64,000 nt of DNA from Rhizobium sp. BG4 (GTDB lineage Bacteria > Pseudomonadota > Alphaproteobacteria > Rhizobiales > Rhizobiaceae). Below, in pieces: positions 1-9,444 of this stretch; position 1 is the stretch's first letter, and every line of letters starts with the position of its first letter. The notes under the pieces were generated by a model that was not told the DNA's origin, did no database searches, and saw nothing but the letters and a program-made list of their open reading frames with translations. The translations under genes were made by a program, and so were the position numbers. The stretch lies in contig NZ_CP044127.1 of NCBI RefSeq assembly GCF_016864575.1, positions 248,001-312,000 of the forward strand, written 5' to 3'.

Positions 1-518
1 AGTCCCGCGCGTGTCATTCCGTTGTTGGGGCCATCACAGAGGTTGGCGTGAGAAGAATGGGCGACCTGTGCCATTACATTCCAGTGACTGTCGAACCGGA
101 AGCCCGCGCCTATGTATTCATGGAAGAGCAGGCGGCAACCAAGGGCTGGGCCGTTGTCGTTGCTGTCGAGGTCGCCTGTATGGATGACGCCGCCGAAGCC
201 CGCCTCTGCAAACAGTTTATCGGAAAAATCGGCTGTCCACGAAAAGCCGGTGAAGACCTGACTTGCAGATCCTGACGTCCCGATGGAGGTTCCCAGATGG
301 ATTCGAGGGCGAGCAAGCTTTTGCAGACCCGTCGATTGATCATGGTCAAAGGGGTCGAAGAACAGCGTAAATTCGGGAAAAATTCCGTCTTCATGTTCGC
401 CGCCGCCCTGGATGGACGCAGATGCGCCGAATCGTAACTCGTCAAAAACACCATCATCTGCAAGCGCCGGTGTGCCCGCAGCAAGTGTCGCCATTATTGC
501 AGCGTGTAGAATTTTCAT
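1..518 (-). CDS. Acyloxyacyl hydrolase / PagL-like lipid A 3-O-deacylase, 3' end cut by window
   Basis: The reading frame runs leftward off the window, giving about 172 N-terminal residues. Residues 1-20 form a signal peptide ending in ALA-DD, so the product is exported. The body is rich in alternating beta-strand patterns, as expected of a small outer-membrane barrel. The motif AHSSHAN near residues 153-159 matches the PagL catalytic His-x-Ser (H154, S156). PagL enzymes remove the 3-O-linked acyl chain of lipid A in the outer membrane. The family assignment rests on the motif and overall pattern read by eye; the C-terminal strand is not visible here. The start ATG at 518 directly precedes the signal peptide. 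Confidence 0.75.
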   Translation of the reverse strand, partial: MKILHAAIMATLAAGTPALADDGVFDELRFGASASIQGGGEHEDGIFPEFTLFFDPFDHDQSTGLQKLARPRIHLGTSIGTSGSASQVFTGFSWTADFSDKLFAEAGFGGVIHTGDLDSNDNGPALGCRLLFHEYIGAGFRFDSHWNVMAQVAHSSHANLCDGPNNGMTRAG

Positions 519-932
519 TGGGCGCCCCGAATCGTCGACGTCGATCATGCCAGCCCTCAATCAACGGCGTAAAGGGCATTCCGACTTTGTACGAAAGATG
601 ACAATCGGCATCAATCGTGGAACCCGCAACGCCACCGTTGCATTATAGCTGCGCTGGCACGTTCCTCAGTCGGCAACCTCACTTCAGCCCCGGTCAATGC
701 CGGGGCTTTTCTTGTGTGCCTCGTTGCAGCCATCGCTTGTCAAAACGCTCCGCGGCGTTCACCCTTGTCTCAACAACATCGGGCTTCACTTCCTGCGACG
801 AAAGATGCAGGTTGCTGGTAACTTCAGGCGCTGGCCATTATTCTGGTGCTTCTGCCTCAGATCGGAAACATCCGATGCGCTCCAGCCCGTTCGTCGCCTC
901 AGACTGAAGGCTTAGTGCGAAGTTGCAAAAAC
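519..932. other. Gap without recognisable protein gene; possible sRNA
   Basis: Apart from the terminator at 686-714, I see no reading frame with coding character here. A short plus-strand RNA of about 100-170 nt ending at the terminator is the simplest reading. I could not identify its family. Confidence 0.35.
686..714 (+). terminator. Rho-independent terminator with no plus-strand gene upstream
   Basis: Perfect 8-bp stem AGCCCCGG/CCGGGGCT (686-693 with 700-707), loop TCAATG, then TTTTCTT. The T tract follows on the plus strand only. The adjacent gene (PagL-like) runs the other way and starts at 518, so the terminator ends an unassigned plus-strand transcript starting somewhere in 520-685. 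Confidence 0.8.
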
Positions 933-1127
933 CTAGCGCCTCCCGACGCCTTCCATGATTGCCGCGACGATTGCCTGCTCGAGAGCATGCGCGTTGTTTT
1001 CCAGGCCAGCCTCGTCTCCGTTAACCGCAGACGCCGCAAACTGAACCGCTTCATCGCGTACGATACGTCGGGCTGCTTTCCGCGCCCTCGCCTCGTAGAC
1101 GCTGTCGTCATCATTTTGGAGCGTCAT
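933..1127 (-). CDS. Small hypothetical protein (64 aa)
   Basis: A 64-residue acidic and Ala-rich protein with no recognised domain. A strong ribosome-binding site (GGGGGAG, about 4 nt before the ATG at 1127) supports translation. The N-terminus carries an Arg/Ala-rich stretch (EARARKAARR) and the rest looks helical. I do not recognise the family; similar small proteins are common in rhizobial genomes. An overlapping frame (899-1114) lacks an equally good start. Confidence 0.55.
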   Translation of the reverse strand: MTLQNDDDSVYEARARKAARRIVRDEAVQFAASAVNGDEAGLENNAHALEQAIVAAIMEGVGRR

Positions 1128-1506
1128 GGAACTCCCCCATCATCCCAGGATCCGAAAGGCGGTTACGACATACAGATTGGTGGTGGTCCTTGCAATCGTC
1201 TGTCCGGCCTCGAACGCTCAGCGGCGCCGTTCGTCTTCGAAGTCGGTTCGCAATAACTGGTAAAGCAGGATCGAGCGGCGTTCCGGTTGGGGCACCTTGG
1301 GTCGCCTGCGATCAGACGCGGGACAGGCAACGGCGCAATCTTGAAAAATTTTCCTCGCCCTGAAATATCTGCATCTTGCTGCAATCGACGGCGATATGAT
1401 GAAGGAGATCTCTCCTGCAGCATGAGCAGAGCGAGGGCCTTGAGATCGGGCGGCTTCGCGGACCCTGCCTTGCCGTCATCAGGTCGCCCTGATGCTGCCA
1501 CAGCGT
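1128..1506. other. Gap, nothing identified
   Basis: Both strands have moderately long open frames (minus 1163-1510, plus 1287-1607) but neither has a convincing start or recognisable motif. No hairpin with a T tract was seen. Confidence 0.3.
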
Positions 1507-1677
1507 TCAAGAGCGCTGCACATCACTATCTTTCAAACCACTTTTTTCGATGCGACGGGAATAGCTGCTGGCGCGTCTGCCCTCGACCTCTCCCCCAGCT
1601 GGAATGAGCCGCAAAACAACAGCAGCGAGGAGCACGATCGCAAAAGCAATCGGCAGGCAGATCGTCAACGCCAGCAT
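1507..1677 (-). CDS. Small single-span membrane protein (56 aa)
   Basis: A short ORF with a clear transmembrane helix at the N-terminus (LTICLPIAFAIVLLAAVVL) followed by a basic, Ser/Arg-rich cytoplasmic tail. GGAGG lies 6 nt before the ATG at 1677; an ATG at 1683 is in the same frame but abuts the GGAGG, so 1677 is preferred. The stop TGA is at 1507-1509. No family is recognised; size and layout fit the many small inner-membrane stress proteins of rhizobia. Confidence 0.5.
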   Translation of the reverse strand: MLALTICLPIAFAIVLLAAVVLRLIPAGGEVEGRRASSYSRRIEKSGLKDSDVQRS

Positions 1678-1826
1678 CGTCATCCTCCGGTTCGCCCGGC
1701 ATCATTTCACGGTCTTAGGCCATATGGCAGCTGTCTTTTCGGATGATGCGGGAAAGGAGCGGTTGGGCGCTCGTGGCAGGAGCGAGCGTCCGGCGCCAGG
1801 CTCGTGCTGCAGCCACACAAAGGCGC

Positions 1827-2386
1827 TCAGTCGTTTCGCGGGCTACCCTTACTGTGGTCACCGCCGCTGATAATTCGGGGCTCCACGCGCCAGAGACGGA
1901 AGAAGTATCGGCGCGCGTCGCCCTCGACGGCCATCATTCCAGCGATCTGGTCGTCACAGATCCGTTTGAAGTAGTCGGCGATCGGCTGGCTGTCGTAGAC
2001 CATAGCCGCTGTCTGCGCGCCATCGAGTTTCCGCAGTTCGACCATCGCCGTCGTGCCCCGCGCGCGGCATGCCTTTTGCACGTACGAAAACCAGTTCCGG
2101 GCGATAGATGTCCGGCCGACGGCCGCCAAGCGCAGGGCAAGTTTGATAGGCAGAAAAGACGGCTCCAGGGCAATAAGCCGGCCTGTCTGCCACTGGAACA
2201 GGAGGGCGTCGGCTTTAAAATCCGCATGAAACCTTTTGCCGAACCATTGCAGATTTTCGAGCACGCCGTCGAGGGATGACCGGAAGAAATGCCTTCGCCC
2301 TGCCAAAGGCCGACCATCTCCGTCGGCAATACTGGCGGCAGCGAGCCGAACCAGGCGATCGTCTTCAATTGCTGATCGTTGGTCAT
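1827..2386 (-). pseudogene. GXWXG/DUF4334-type protein, frameshifted
   Basis: Two overlapping frames together give one protein. The first (ATG at 2386, MTNDQQLKTIAWFG...) contains the GXWXG-like segment MVGLWQGEGISSGHP. The second continues LDGVLENLQWFGKRFHAD and the DUF4334-like C-terminal half, with DSQPIADYFKRI near the end. Adding one base around 2270-2276 joins them without a gap. GXWXG/DUF4334 proteins are small soluble proteins of unknown function. Either the gene is dead or there is a one-base sequence error. Confidence 0.7.
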
Positions 2387-2472
2387 CCTTGCTCCGGACA
2401 AATGCAAGCGGTTCATTCCGGCAACCATGGTGAAACCGCGCATCATACGCGGCTTCCGTGATTGCCGGTCGA

Positions 2473-3165
2473 TCAGCGGCTGCCGGGAAGCATCTGGCTT
2501 TGCCGGACGTCGTCAATAGACTGATCCTGCGATGGCCGATCTCCGGCAGGTCGATCCCCTTCGGAGACGTCGCGCTGATGACCCGTCGGGATGACGTCGT
2601 CGACCACGTCGGGGGACAGTTCTGTCAGGTCGTATCCCCGCACTCGCGGTGATGTCGCTTGGGTGCTTCGCGTGTAACGGCCAGGTCCTGATGCGCTTCC
2701 TGCAGCCGCGTCCGCCTGGAAGACGTCTTCCTTGGACGCTGCTGCCTGTTGGGAACCAGTGCCTGCCGTCCAGCCTTCGGTGCGCCAAAGGTCGGCGCGT
2801 TCATCGAGGTCTATGGAACCCGCGTCGTCGAGAATGTCATGCGCCGTGTCGTAATTCGACTGATCGACGGAAGCGGAGACAAGAAAACCGCCGCGGCGCA
2901 ACCCCTCGGCATAGACGTCGCGGTCTTCGTCCGGGAAGAACCAGTCCCCGAGCCTTGACCAGAAGCCGGAACTTTCCGCGGCAGACGATGCTCCTTCGCC
3001 GTCGGCTTCGTAGCCCGGCATAAGCCGCACGTCTGCGACGCCTTTAGACCTCAACTTTTCGACGGCGGTTTCGGCGTCGCTGCGGCTGTCGAAGAATGCA
3101 GTCAGGGTGCTCTTGGCTAGACCGCTTGCGAAGCTCGGCGCGCCTTCGTTATAGACGTTGGTCAT
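2473..3165 (-). CDS. General stress protein with YflT-like N-terminal domain (230 aa)
   Basis: The start ATG at 3165 is preceded by GGAGGAG at ideal spacing; the frame stays open further upstream without a better start. Residues about 15-100 (STLTAFFDSRSDAETAVEKL ... GFLVSASVD) fit the YflT/GSP17M heat-induced stress fold, a duplicated ferredoxin-like unit found in many general stress proteins. The C-terminal 100 residues are acidic, Pro/Gln-rich and probably disordered, without the DUF2382 (YsnF/AvaK) domain often fused to YflT. Molecular function is unknown; a cytoplasmic stress role is inferred from the family. Confidence 0.7.
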   Translation of the reverse strand: MTNVYNEGAPSFASGLAKSTLTAFFDSRSDAETAVEKLRSKGVADVRLMPGYEADGEGASSAAESSGFWSRLGDWFFPDEDRDVYAEGLRRGGFLVSASVDQSNYDTAHDILDDAGSIDLDERADLWRTEGWTAGTGSQQAAASKEDVFQADAAAGSASGPGRYTRSTQATSPRVRGYDLTELSPDVVDDVIPTGHQRDVSEGDRPAGDRPSQDQSIDDVRQSQMLPGSR

Positions 3166-3229
3166 GGAAATGCTCCTCCGTTGGTTGCTAGGGGAGCCAA
3201 CGGGCAACGAAGGTGAATGTTCCAGCGGT

Positions 3230-3481
3230 CTACGGCTCAAGATTTGCAAACCGTGTCTGGCAGCGATCGCCTTCGGAACCGACCATTCGCTCGCAGCCCA
3301 TCGCCAGTCGACGGCGCAGCTTTGCCAGACATGCGTCTGCGCCAAATTGTGCGACGAGACTCTTTCGCTCGAAGCCATCGCTGCGATGACAGAACCTACA
3401 TTCCAGCACGATAACTGCGTCACGGAAGTCCTTTAGCCTGGGGCCATCGCCACCGGCCAGGTTGTGGTGTCTTCTGGCCAT
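3230..3481 (-). CDS. Small hypothetical protein with one CxxC (83 aa)
   Basis: ATG at 3481 has GGAGAAG 2-3 nt upstream. The protein contains an ALECRFC-H type element (VIVLECRFCHRSDGF) and a third Cys (DACLAKL), so a metal-binding or redox role is possible but unproven. I recall similar uncharacterised proteins in rhizobia. It lies between the YflT-like gene and the SOS mutasome. Confidence 0.5.
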   Translation of the reverse strand: MARRHHNLAGGDGPRLKDFRDAVIVLECRFCHRSDGFERKSLVAQFGADACLAKLRRRLAMGCERMVGSEGDRCQTRFANLEP

Positions 3482-3692
3482 CTCTTCTCCAGGCGCAGGG
3501 CATCTCATCGCGCGGCAGCTAGCTAGCCGCATGGTTTTCAACAGGCAAGGCACCGACGGCGAATTTTTTCGATAACGGCATTTAAGCTGAAAGCTTCCAC
3601 TATGGAATTGATTCACCTCGCTTATCTTTTCTATCGCCCAGTTCGAGGAATAGATTCCTGGAATCGGCGATCTTGACGGCGGTCAAGATAAG

Positions 3693-3707
3693 GAACAAAA
3701 AGGGAAC
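3693..3707 (+). promoter_or_regulatory. SOS box (LexA operator) of the imuA-imuB-dnaE2 operon
   Basis: GAACAAAAAGGGAAC is a direct repeat GAAC-N7-GAAC, the reverse complement of the alphaproteobacterial LexA target GTTC-N7-GTTC. It lies 63 bp before the imuA start, where LexA repression of this damage-inducible cassette is expected. Confidence 0.85.
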
Positions 3708-3769
3708 AATCAACTTTTCACGGCATGAAGCCGGATGTTTTAACGCGATTTCGAAAGGATTCGTGACAG

Positions 3770-4521
3770 ATGACTGTTGCCCGCGAGCACGTTCTCGCCG
3801 ACCTGCGAGAGCGCATTTCCGCCCTTGAAGGCGGGATCGCAAGACGTGCCGGTTCGCTGCCGTTCGGTGTAGCCGAGATCGACGCGACCTTGCCAGGCGG
3901 TGGTCTGGCGCGCGGCGCGCTGCATGAATTCGCGGGTGGGGGGCAGGGACCGTCGACGGGGCGGCGGCAGCTTTGTTCGCCGCTGGTATCGCAGCTAGAA
4001 CCACCGGTCAGGTGGTATGGTGCCTAACCCGCCCGGACCTGTTCATGCCTGCTCTGGCACAATCCGGTCTGCATCCCGGCCGGGTTGTCTTTGTCGAAGG
4101 AGACAAGGAGGAAGATGTCCTTGCCAGTATGGAGGAATGCCTGGCCTATGGTGGTCTCGGAGCGGTAGTAGGCGAACTCGTTCGACTTCCCATGACTGCC
4201 TCAAGGCGGCTTCAGTTGGCTGCAGAACGAAAGGGTACGATTGCCCTGGCCGTAAGGCGGTGGCGACGACAGATCGAAGCCAACGACTTTGGTCAGCCAA
4301 CAGCGGCAACGACGCGCTGGAGGATCAGCGTCCTGCCAAGCGTTGATCTCCCGGTTCAGGGCGTCGGCAGGCCAAGGTGGTTGTTGGAATTAATGAGATC
4401 GCGTGCGGGCGAGTGTGCTGAGTTCGAAATCGGAGCCTGCGATGACAAGGGTCGTATCGATATTCTTCCCCGATCTGGCGACCGATCGGATTCGGAGAGC
4501 CGATCCCTCTATTCCGCTTGA
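3770..4521 (+). pseudogene. imuA: ImuA, RecA-like mutasome subunit, frameshifted in a G run
   Basis: The N-terminal frame (ATG 3770, MTVAREHVLADLRERISALE) reads LPFGVAEIDATLPGGGLARG, the usual ImuA start, then goes out of frame after the six G at 3938-3943. One more G would continue into AGTVDGAAAALFAAGIAA and on to the stop at 4519-4521, restoring about 250 residues, the normal size. ImuA works with ImuB and DnaE2 in error-prone lesion bypass. The restored frame overlaps the start of imuB, as in intact cassettes. A homopolymer error or a genuine loss mutation are both possible. Confidence 0.85.
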
Positions 4522-5953
4522 TCAGGCCATCGCGGTTATCGCGAAGTCGGGTTCCAGACGTTGGGTGTCTGCCGCCGATGACGCGGCGCGCAGGGCCGGA
4601 GTAACCCCTGGAATGCCGGCTGCCAAAGCGCAGGCGATCTTTCGCGACCTGAAGTTGGTGGATGCCGACCCTGTTGGCGACCAGTTAGCTCTCAAACGGA
4701 TTGCGTTATGGGCGCTTTCCATCTACTCGCCCGTCGTCGCCGTGGATGGCAACGACGGTATCGTCATGAACACCGAGGGTGCCGATCATCTGCAAGGCGG
4801 CGAGCAGAAAATGCTCAGCCGTGTCGCAAGCCAGTTCAAAGCCAAGGGTCTTAACGCACGGGTGGCAATCGCCGACACCTGGGGCGCTGCTCATGCCTGT
4901 GCTCGATCGATCAGGCGTGAAACGGTCATCGTTGGCCGCGGTGAACTGTTCCATGCGGTGGCGAGGCTTCCTGTTGCATTGCTAAGGCTTGCCCCCAAGA
5001 TCGTCGCCGATCTCGGGACGCTCGGGTTCCGGACCATCGGCGAGTTGTCGGCGACGGCCAGAGCGCCGCTCGCGCTGCGGTTCGGCCCGGAAGTCGGCCG
5101 GCGCCTCGACCAGATGTTCGGCCGGATCTCCGAACCGATCGAACCAATCCGCGAAGCCGACCGGATCGACGTATCACGCGCTTTCGCTGAACCCATCGCA
5201 GCCGCCGAAACGATCAACAAGTATGTGGGTCGGCTCATCCAGCAACTGATCGGCGAGCTCCAACGTCGCGGTCTGGGGGCTCGCAAAATAGACCTGATCG
5301 TCGAAAAGACCGACGGCACCCTCCAGGCGATAAGGGCAGGAACTGCCAAGCCCGCTCGCGACGAGGCCTGGCTGACGAAATTGTTCAAGGACCGCACCGA
5401 GAAAATCGAGCCAGGTTTCGGTATCGAGAAGCTGACGCTCATCGCGGTCGTGACCGAACCACTCCAAGAGCAACAGAAGACGTCGTCGCTTGTAGAGGAG
5501 GCGGCGGCAGACATTGCGCCTTTGATCGACATCCTGGGCAATCGCGGTCAGCGCGTTTACCGTATCGCTCCGGTCGCCTCGGATGTTCCGGAGCGCAGCG
5601 TCAGACGGATTGCGCCTGCTGGGGATGATATCCGAGGGACCTGGGACGGCCACTGGCGACGGCCGATACGGCTGCTTCACCAGCCTGACGAGATCAAGGC
5701 GCTTTCCCTCATGCCGGATTATCCACCGCGCAGCATCACCTGGAGGGGACGTCAGCATAATGTGCGCAAGGCAGACGGTCCCGAGCGTGTCTTCGGCGAA
5801 TGGTGGACCTGCGAGAGCGAGCTTGAGGCCGTGCGGGATTACTACGTGGTGGAGAACGAGATGGGAGAGCGATATTGGATATTCCGCAGCGGTGACGGTG
5901 TCGATCCGGAGACGGGAGATCGCAAATGGTTCATGCATGGGATATTCGGATGA
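4442..5953 (+). CDS. imuB: ImuB, catalytically inactive Y-family polymerase homologue (503 aa)
   Basis: The ATG at 4442 (GGAG 9 nt upstream) gives MTRVVSIFFPDLATDRIRR, the family N-terminus. Y-family polymerases have a metal-binding Asp in the first strand and a DE pair later; here the corresponding segments (FFPDLATDR, NTEGADHLQGG) lack the full acidic set, as is typical of ImuB, which acts as a clamp-binding adaptor between DnaE2 and the sliding clamp. Residues 180-300 hold the little-finger-like part, and the C-terminal part ends ...HGIFG. The gene overlaps the restored imuA and shares an ATGA overlap with dnaE2, so the three are translationally coupled and LexA-controlled. Confidence 0.93.
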   Translation: MTRVVSIFFPDLATDRIRRADPSIPLDQAIAVIAKSGSRRWVSAADDAARRAGVTPGMPAAKAQAIFRDLKLVDADPVGDQLALKRIALWALSIYSPVVAVDGNDGIVMNTEGADHLQGGEQKMLSRVASQFKAKGLNARVAIADTWGAAHACARSIRRETVIVGRGELFHAVARLPVALLRLAPKIVADLGTLGFRTIGELSATARAPLALRFGPEVGRRLDQMFGRISEPIEPIREADRIDVSRAFAEPIAAAETINKYVGRLIQQLIGELQRRGLGARKIDLIVEKTDGTLQAIRAGTAKPARDEAWLTKLFKDRTEKIEPGFGIEKLTLIAVVTEPLQEQQKTSSLVEEAAADIAPLIDILGNRGQRVYRIAPVASDVPERSVRRIAPAGDDIRGTWDGHWRRPIRLLHQPDEIKALSLMPDYPPRSITWRGRQHNVRKADGPERVFGEWWTCESELEAVRDYYVVENEMGERYWIFRSGDGVDPETGDRKWFMHGIFG

Positions 5954-8900
5954 GATATGCCGAGCTCCAGGTCACCACCCATTTCTCGTTCCTGCGCGGC
6001 GCTTCTTCTGCCGACGAATTGTTTGCGACGGCAAAGGAGTTGGGCATCGAAGCGCTTGGCGTTGTCGATCGAAACTCCCTGGCCGGCATCGTCCGGGCGC
6101 TCGAGGCGTCGCGGGCCACGGGTGTTCGCCTGGTGGTCGGCTGTCGTCTTGACCTGCAAGAGGCAATGTCCATTCTCGTCTATCCGACCGACAGGGCGGC
6201 CTACTCTCGGCTGACCCGGCTGATCACGTTCGGCAAGGGTAGGGGAGGCAAGGACAATTGTATCCTGCAACTTGACGACCTCGCTCTCTACAGCGATGGC
6301 CTCATCGCCATTTTGGTTCCTGATCTGCCGGACGAGCTTTGCGCGCTCCACCTTAGGAAGATGTCCGAAATCTTCGGCGACCGAGCCTATGTTTCGCTCA
6401 CCTTGCGACGTCGGCCGAACGACCAGATGCGGCTCCACGAGATTGCCAACATGGCGGCCAAGCACCGTGTTCGCACTGTCGTCACAAACGATGTGCTGTT
6501 TCACAAACCGGGGCGGCGTCAATTGCAGGACGTGGTCACCTGTATACGGAACAACACGACCATTGACGAGCTCGGTTTCGAGCGTGAACGCCATGCCGAC
6601 CGATACCTTAAGCCGCCACACGAAATGGAGCGCCTCTTTCCGCGCTATGCGGAAGCTTTGGCCAGGACCACGGAGATTGCCGAGCGCTGCAGGTTCTCAC
6701 TGGAAGAGCTCACGTACCAGTACCCGCAGGAGGCCATTGTTCCCGGCATGGATGCCCAGCAGTCGTTAGAGCATTATGTCAGGGAGTGCATCCCCCAACG
6801 ATATCCGGAAGGTTTGCCCCAAAAGGTTCTTAGAGCCGTCCGACATGAACTCGATCTCGTCAAGGAGATGCGCTATGCGCCGTACTTCCTGACGGTGTTC
6901 AGCATCGTCAAATTCGCGCGGAGCCAGGGCATCCTGTGTCAGGGCCGGGGATCAGCCGCCAATTCGGCGATCTGCTACATCCTCGGGGTCACAAGCATCG
7001 ATCCTGAAACCAACGATCTCCTCTTCGAACGCTTCGTATCCAAGGAGCGCGACGAGCCACCCGATATCGATGTCGACTTCGAGCATGAGCGGCGTGAACA
7101 AGTCATCCAGTGGATCTACAAGACCTACGGCAAGGAAAAGGCGGCGCTCTGCTCAACGGTCACGCGCTACCGGGCCAAAGGCGCGATCCGTGATGTGGGC
7201 AAGGCGCTGGGCTTGCCGGAAGACGTCATCAAGGCGTTGTCCTCGGGCATGTGGTCATGGTCAGAGGAAGTGCCCGATCGCAATATCCGGGAGCTGAACC
7301 TCAATCCCGCGGACCGCCGGCTGGCTTTGACCCTCAAGCTCGCCCAACAGTTGATGGGAGCGCCGCGTCATCTTGGCCAGCACCCGGGCGGTTTCGTCCT
7401 CACCCATGATCGCCTGGACGAGCTCGTTCCCATAGAACCGGCAAGCATGGCCGATCGTCAGATTATCGAATGGGATAAGGACGACGTTGAAGCCTTGAGG
7501 TTCATGAAAGTCGACGTCCTGGCGCTCGGCATGCTCACCTGCATGCAGAAGGCCTTCGATCTCATTCGCGACCATAAACACCAACCCCTGGATCTTGCTT
7601 CTATACCGCAGGAGGACGCCGCGACCTACGCAATGATACGCGAGGCGGATACGCTTGGGACTTTCCAGATTGAGAGCCGCGCGCAAATGGCGATGTTGCC
7701 GCGTATGAAGCCGAGGACCTTCTACGACCTCGTCGTCCAGGTAGCGATCGTTCGGCCAGGCCCGATTCAGGGCAATATGGTCCATCCTTACCTCCGCAGG
7801 AGAGAAGGCAAGGAAAAGGTCGAGTACCCGACACCGGAACTGGAGGCCGTCCTCGGCAAGACGCTGGGCGTCCCGCTGTTTCAAGAGTCGGCAATGAAGG
7901 TCGCCATGGTCTGTGCCGGCTTCACCGGTGGCGAGGCCGACCAGCTTCGAAAATCCATGGCGACCTTCAAGTTTACGGGCGGCGTCTCACGCTTCAAGGA
8001 CAAGCTCGTGTCAGGCATGATCAAGAACGGATACTCAGCTGAATTCGCAGAGAAAACCTTTAGTCAGCTTGAAGGCTTCGGCAGCTATGGCTTCCCTGAA
8101 AGCCACGCGGCGTCGTTCGCGCTGATCGCTTATGCTTCCAACTACGTGAAGTGTCATTTCCCTGATATCTTCTGTGCAGCGCTATTGAACTCCCAGCCCA
8201 TGGGCTTCTACGCGCCTGCGCAAATCGTCGGAGACGCCCGAAATCACAACGTGGAAGTCAGGCCCGTCTGTATCAATCGCTCACGCTGGGACTGCACGCT
8301 TGAGGAGCTCGAAAACAATACGGGCCGGCATGCGGTCAGACTTGGCATGCGAATGGTCAAGGGGTTGGCCGTCGCCGACGCGGCACGCATTGTTGCTGCC
8401 CGCATGAACCGGGTATTCGAAAGTGTCGATGACTTGTGGCGACGTTCGAACGTTCCAACGGAAGCCCTTGAACAACTTGCTGAGGCGGACGCCTTCCTGC
8501 CGTCAATGGAGCTTGAACGTCGCGACGCTCTCTGGGCGATTAAGGCGCTACGCGACGAGCCCTTGCCGTTGTTTGCCGCAGCAGCCGAGCGCGAGGCAAC
8601 GGTGATAGCCGAACAACAGGAACCGGAAGTCCATCTGCGCCAAATGACTGAAGGGCATAATGTCATCCAGGACTACGGCCATGTCGGCCTGACACTCCGT
8701 GACCACCCGATCTCCTTCCTGAGGGCCGATCTCGCGAGGCGAAACATCGTCACCTGTTCAGACGCCATGAGCGCCCGCGACGGTCAATGGCTGATGACCG
8801 CCGGCCTTGTTCTTGTCCGCCAGAAGCCGGGCAGCGCAAAGGGCGTCATGTTCATCACTATCGAAGACGAAACCGGCCCTGCCAATGTCGTCGTCTGGCC

Positions 8901-9213
8901 GTCGCTATTCGAGAAGCGGCGTCGGGTGGTGCTGGGATCGTCGATGATGGCGATCAACGGCAGGATTCAGCGCGAAGGTGACGTCGTCCATCTTGTCGCC
9001 CAGCAACTATTCGATCTCTCCGACGATCTGACAGGGCTTGCTGACCGCGATCTCGACTTCAAGCTGCCGACGGGCAGGGGTGATGAGTTCGCCCACGGAT
9101 CTCCTGGAAGTCCGGATTCACGGGATCGCAGGCCGTCCGTCAGGCCAAGAGATATCTTTATTCCGGATCTGCATATCGATACGCTGAAGGTAAAGAGCCG
9201 GAATTTTCAGTGA
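5950..9213 (+). CDS. dnaE2: DnaE2, error-prone DNA polymerase III alpha subunit (1087 aa)
   Basis: Starts at ATG 5950, overlapping the imuB stop by four bases. The N-terminal PHP domain begins HFSFLRGASSADELF. The polymerase III palm is visible as PPDIDVDFEHERRE near residue 370, carrying the Asp-x-Asp metal ligands. The C-terminal OB-fold region follows (GVMFITIEDETGPANVVVWP). Length is that of intact DnaE2. DnaE2 performs translesion synthesis with ImuA and ImuB during SOS-induced mutagenesis. A weak hairpin (9223-9235) followed by TTTGC may end the operon. Confidence 0.96.
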   Translation: MRYAELQVTTHFSFLRGASSADELFATAKELGIEALGVVDRNSLAGIVRALEASRATGVRLVVGCRLDLQEAMSILVYPTDRAAYSRLTRLITFGKGRGGKDNCILQLDDLALYSDGLIAILVPDLPDELCALHLRKMSEIFGDRAYVSLTLRRRPNDQMRLHEIANMAAKHRVRTVVTNDVLFHKPGRRQLQDVVTCIRNNTTIDELGFERERHADRYLKPPHEMERLFPRYAEALARTTEIAERCRFSLEELTYQYPQEAIVPGMDAQQSLEHYVRECIPQRYPEGLPQKVLRAVRHELDLVKEMRYAPYFLTVFSIVKFARSQGILCQGRGSAANSAICYILGVTSIDPETNDLLFERFVSKERDEPPDIDVDFEHERREQVIQWIYKTYGKEKAALCSTVTRYRAKGAIRDVGKALGLPEDVIKALSSGMWSWSEEVPDRNIRELNLNPADRRLALTLKLAQQLMGAPRHLGQHPGGFVLTHDRLDELVPIEPASMADRQIIEWDKDDVEALRFMKVDVLALGMLTCMQKAFDLIRDHKHQPLDLASIPQEDAATYAMIREADTLGTFQIESRAQMAMLPRMKPRTFYDLVVQVAIVRPGPIQGNMVHPYLRRREGKEKVEYPTPELEAVLGKTLGVPLFQESAMKVAMVCAGFTGGEADQLRKSMATFKFTGGVSRFKDKLVSGMIKNGYSAEFAEKTFSQLEGFGSYGFPESHAASFALIAYASNYVKCHFPDIFCAALLNSQPMGFYAPAQIVGDARNHNVEVRPVCINRSRWDCTLEELENNTGRHAVRLGMRMVKGLAVADAARIVAARMNRVFESVDDLWRRSNVPTEALEQLAEADAFLPSMELERRDALWAIKALRDEPLPLFAAAAEREATVIAEQQEPEVHLRQMTEGHNVIQDYGHVGLTLRDHPISFLRADLARRNIVTCSDAMSARDGQWLMTAGLVLVRQKPGSAKGVMFITIEDETGPANVVVWPSLFEKRRRVVLGSSMMAINGRIQREGDVVHLVAQQLFDLSDDLTGLADRDLDFKLPTGRGDEFAHGSPGSPDSRDRRPSVRPRDIFIPDLHIDTLKVKSRNFQ

Positions 9214-9444
9214 TATCCAGGTCGGGCGGCGCCCGTTTGCTGTGAGGAAAGCCGAAAAACATGAGCCGGTTGACGAAAGCTCGCCGACCGGATCATGTCC
9301 AAGACGACAGTCCCTCATCGAGCCTGGCCCGGCAAACTGATAACCATGCACTCGAGCTGGCGGGTGTAGCGATGCCAGGGCCGCCGATGACAGGTCATGG
9401 TGACGGCGTCGGGGCATTGGCGCCGATGGGCGGTTTTCGGTCGG
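9214..9444. other. Intergenic between convergent dnaE2 and exonuclease
   Basis: Contains only the weak inverted repeat CGGGC-GGC-GCCCG (9223-9235). No gene seen. Confidence 0.4.
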
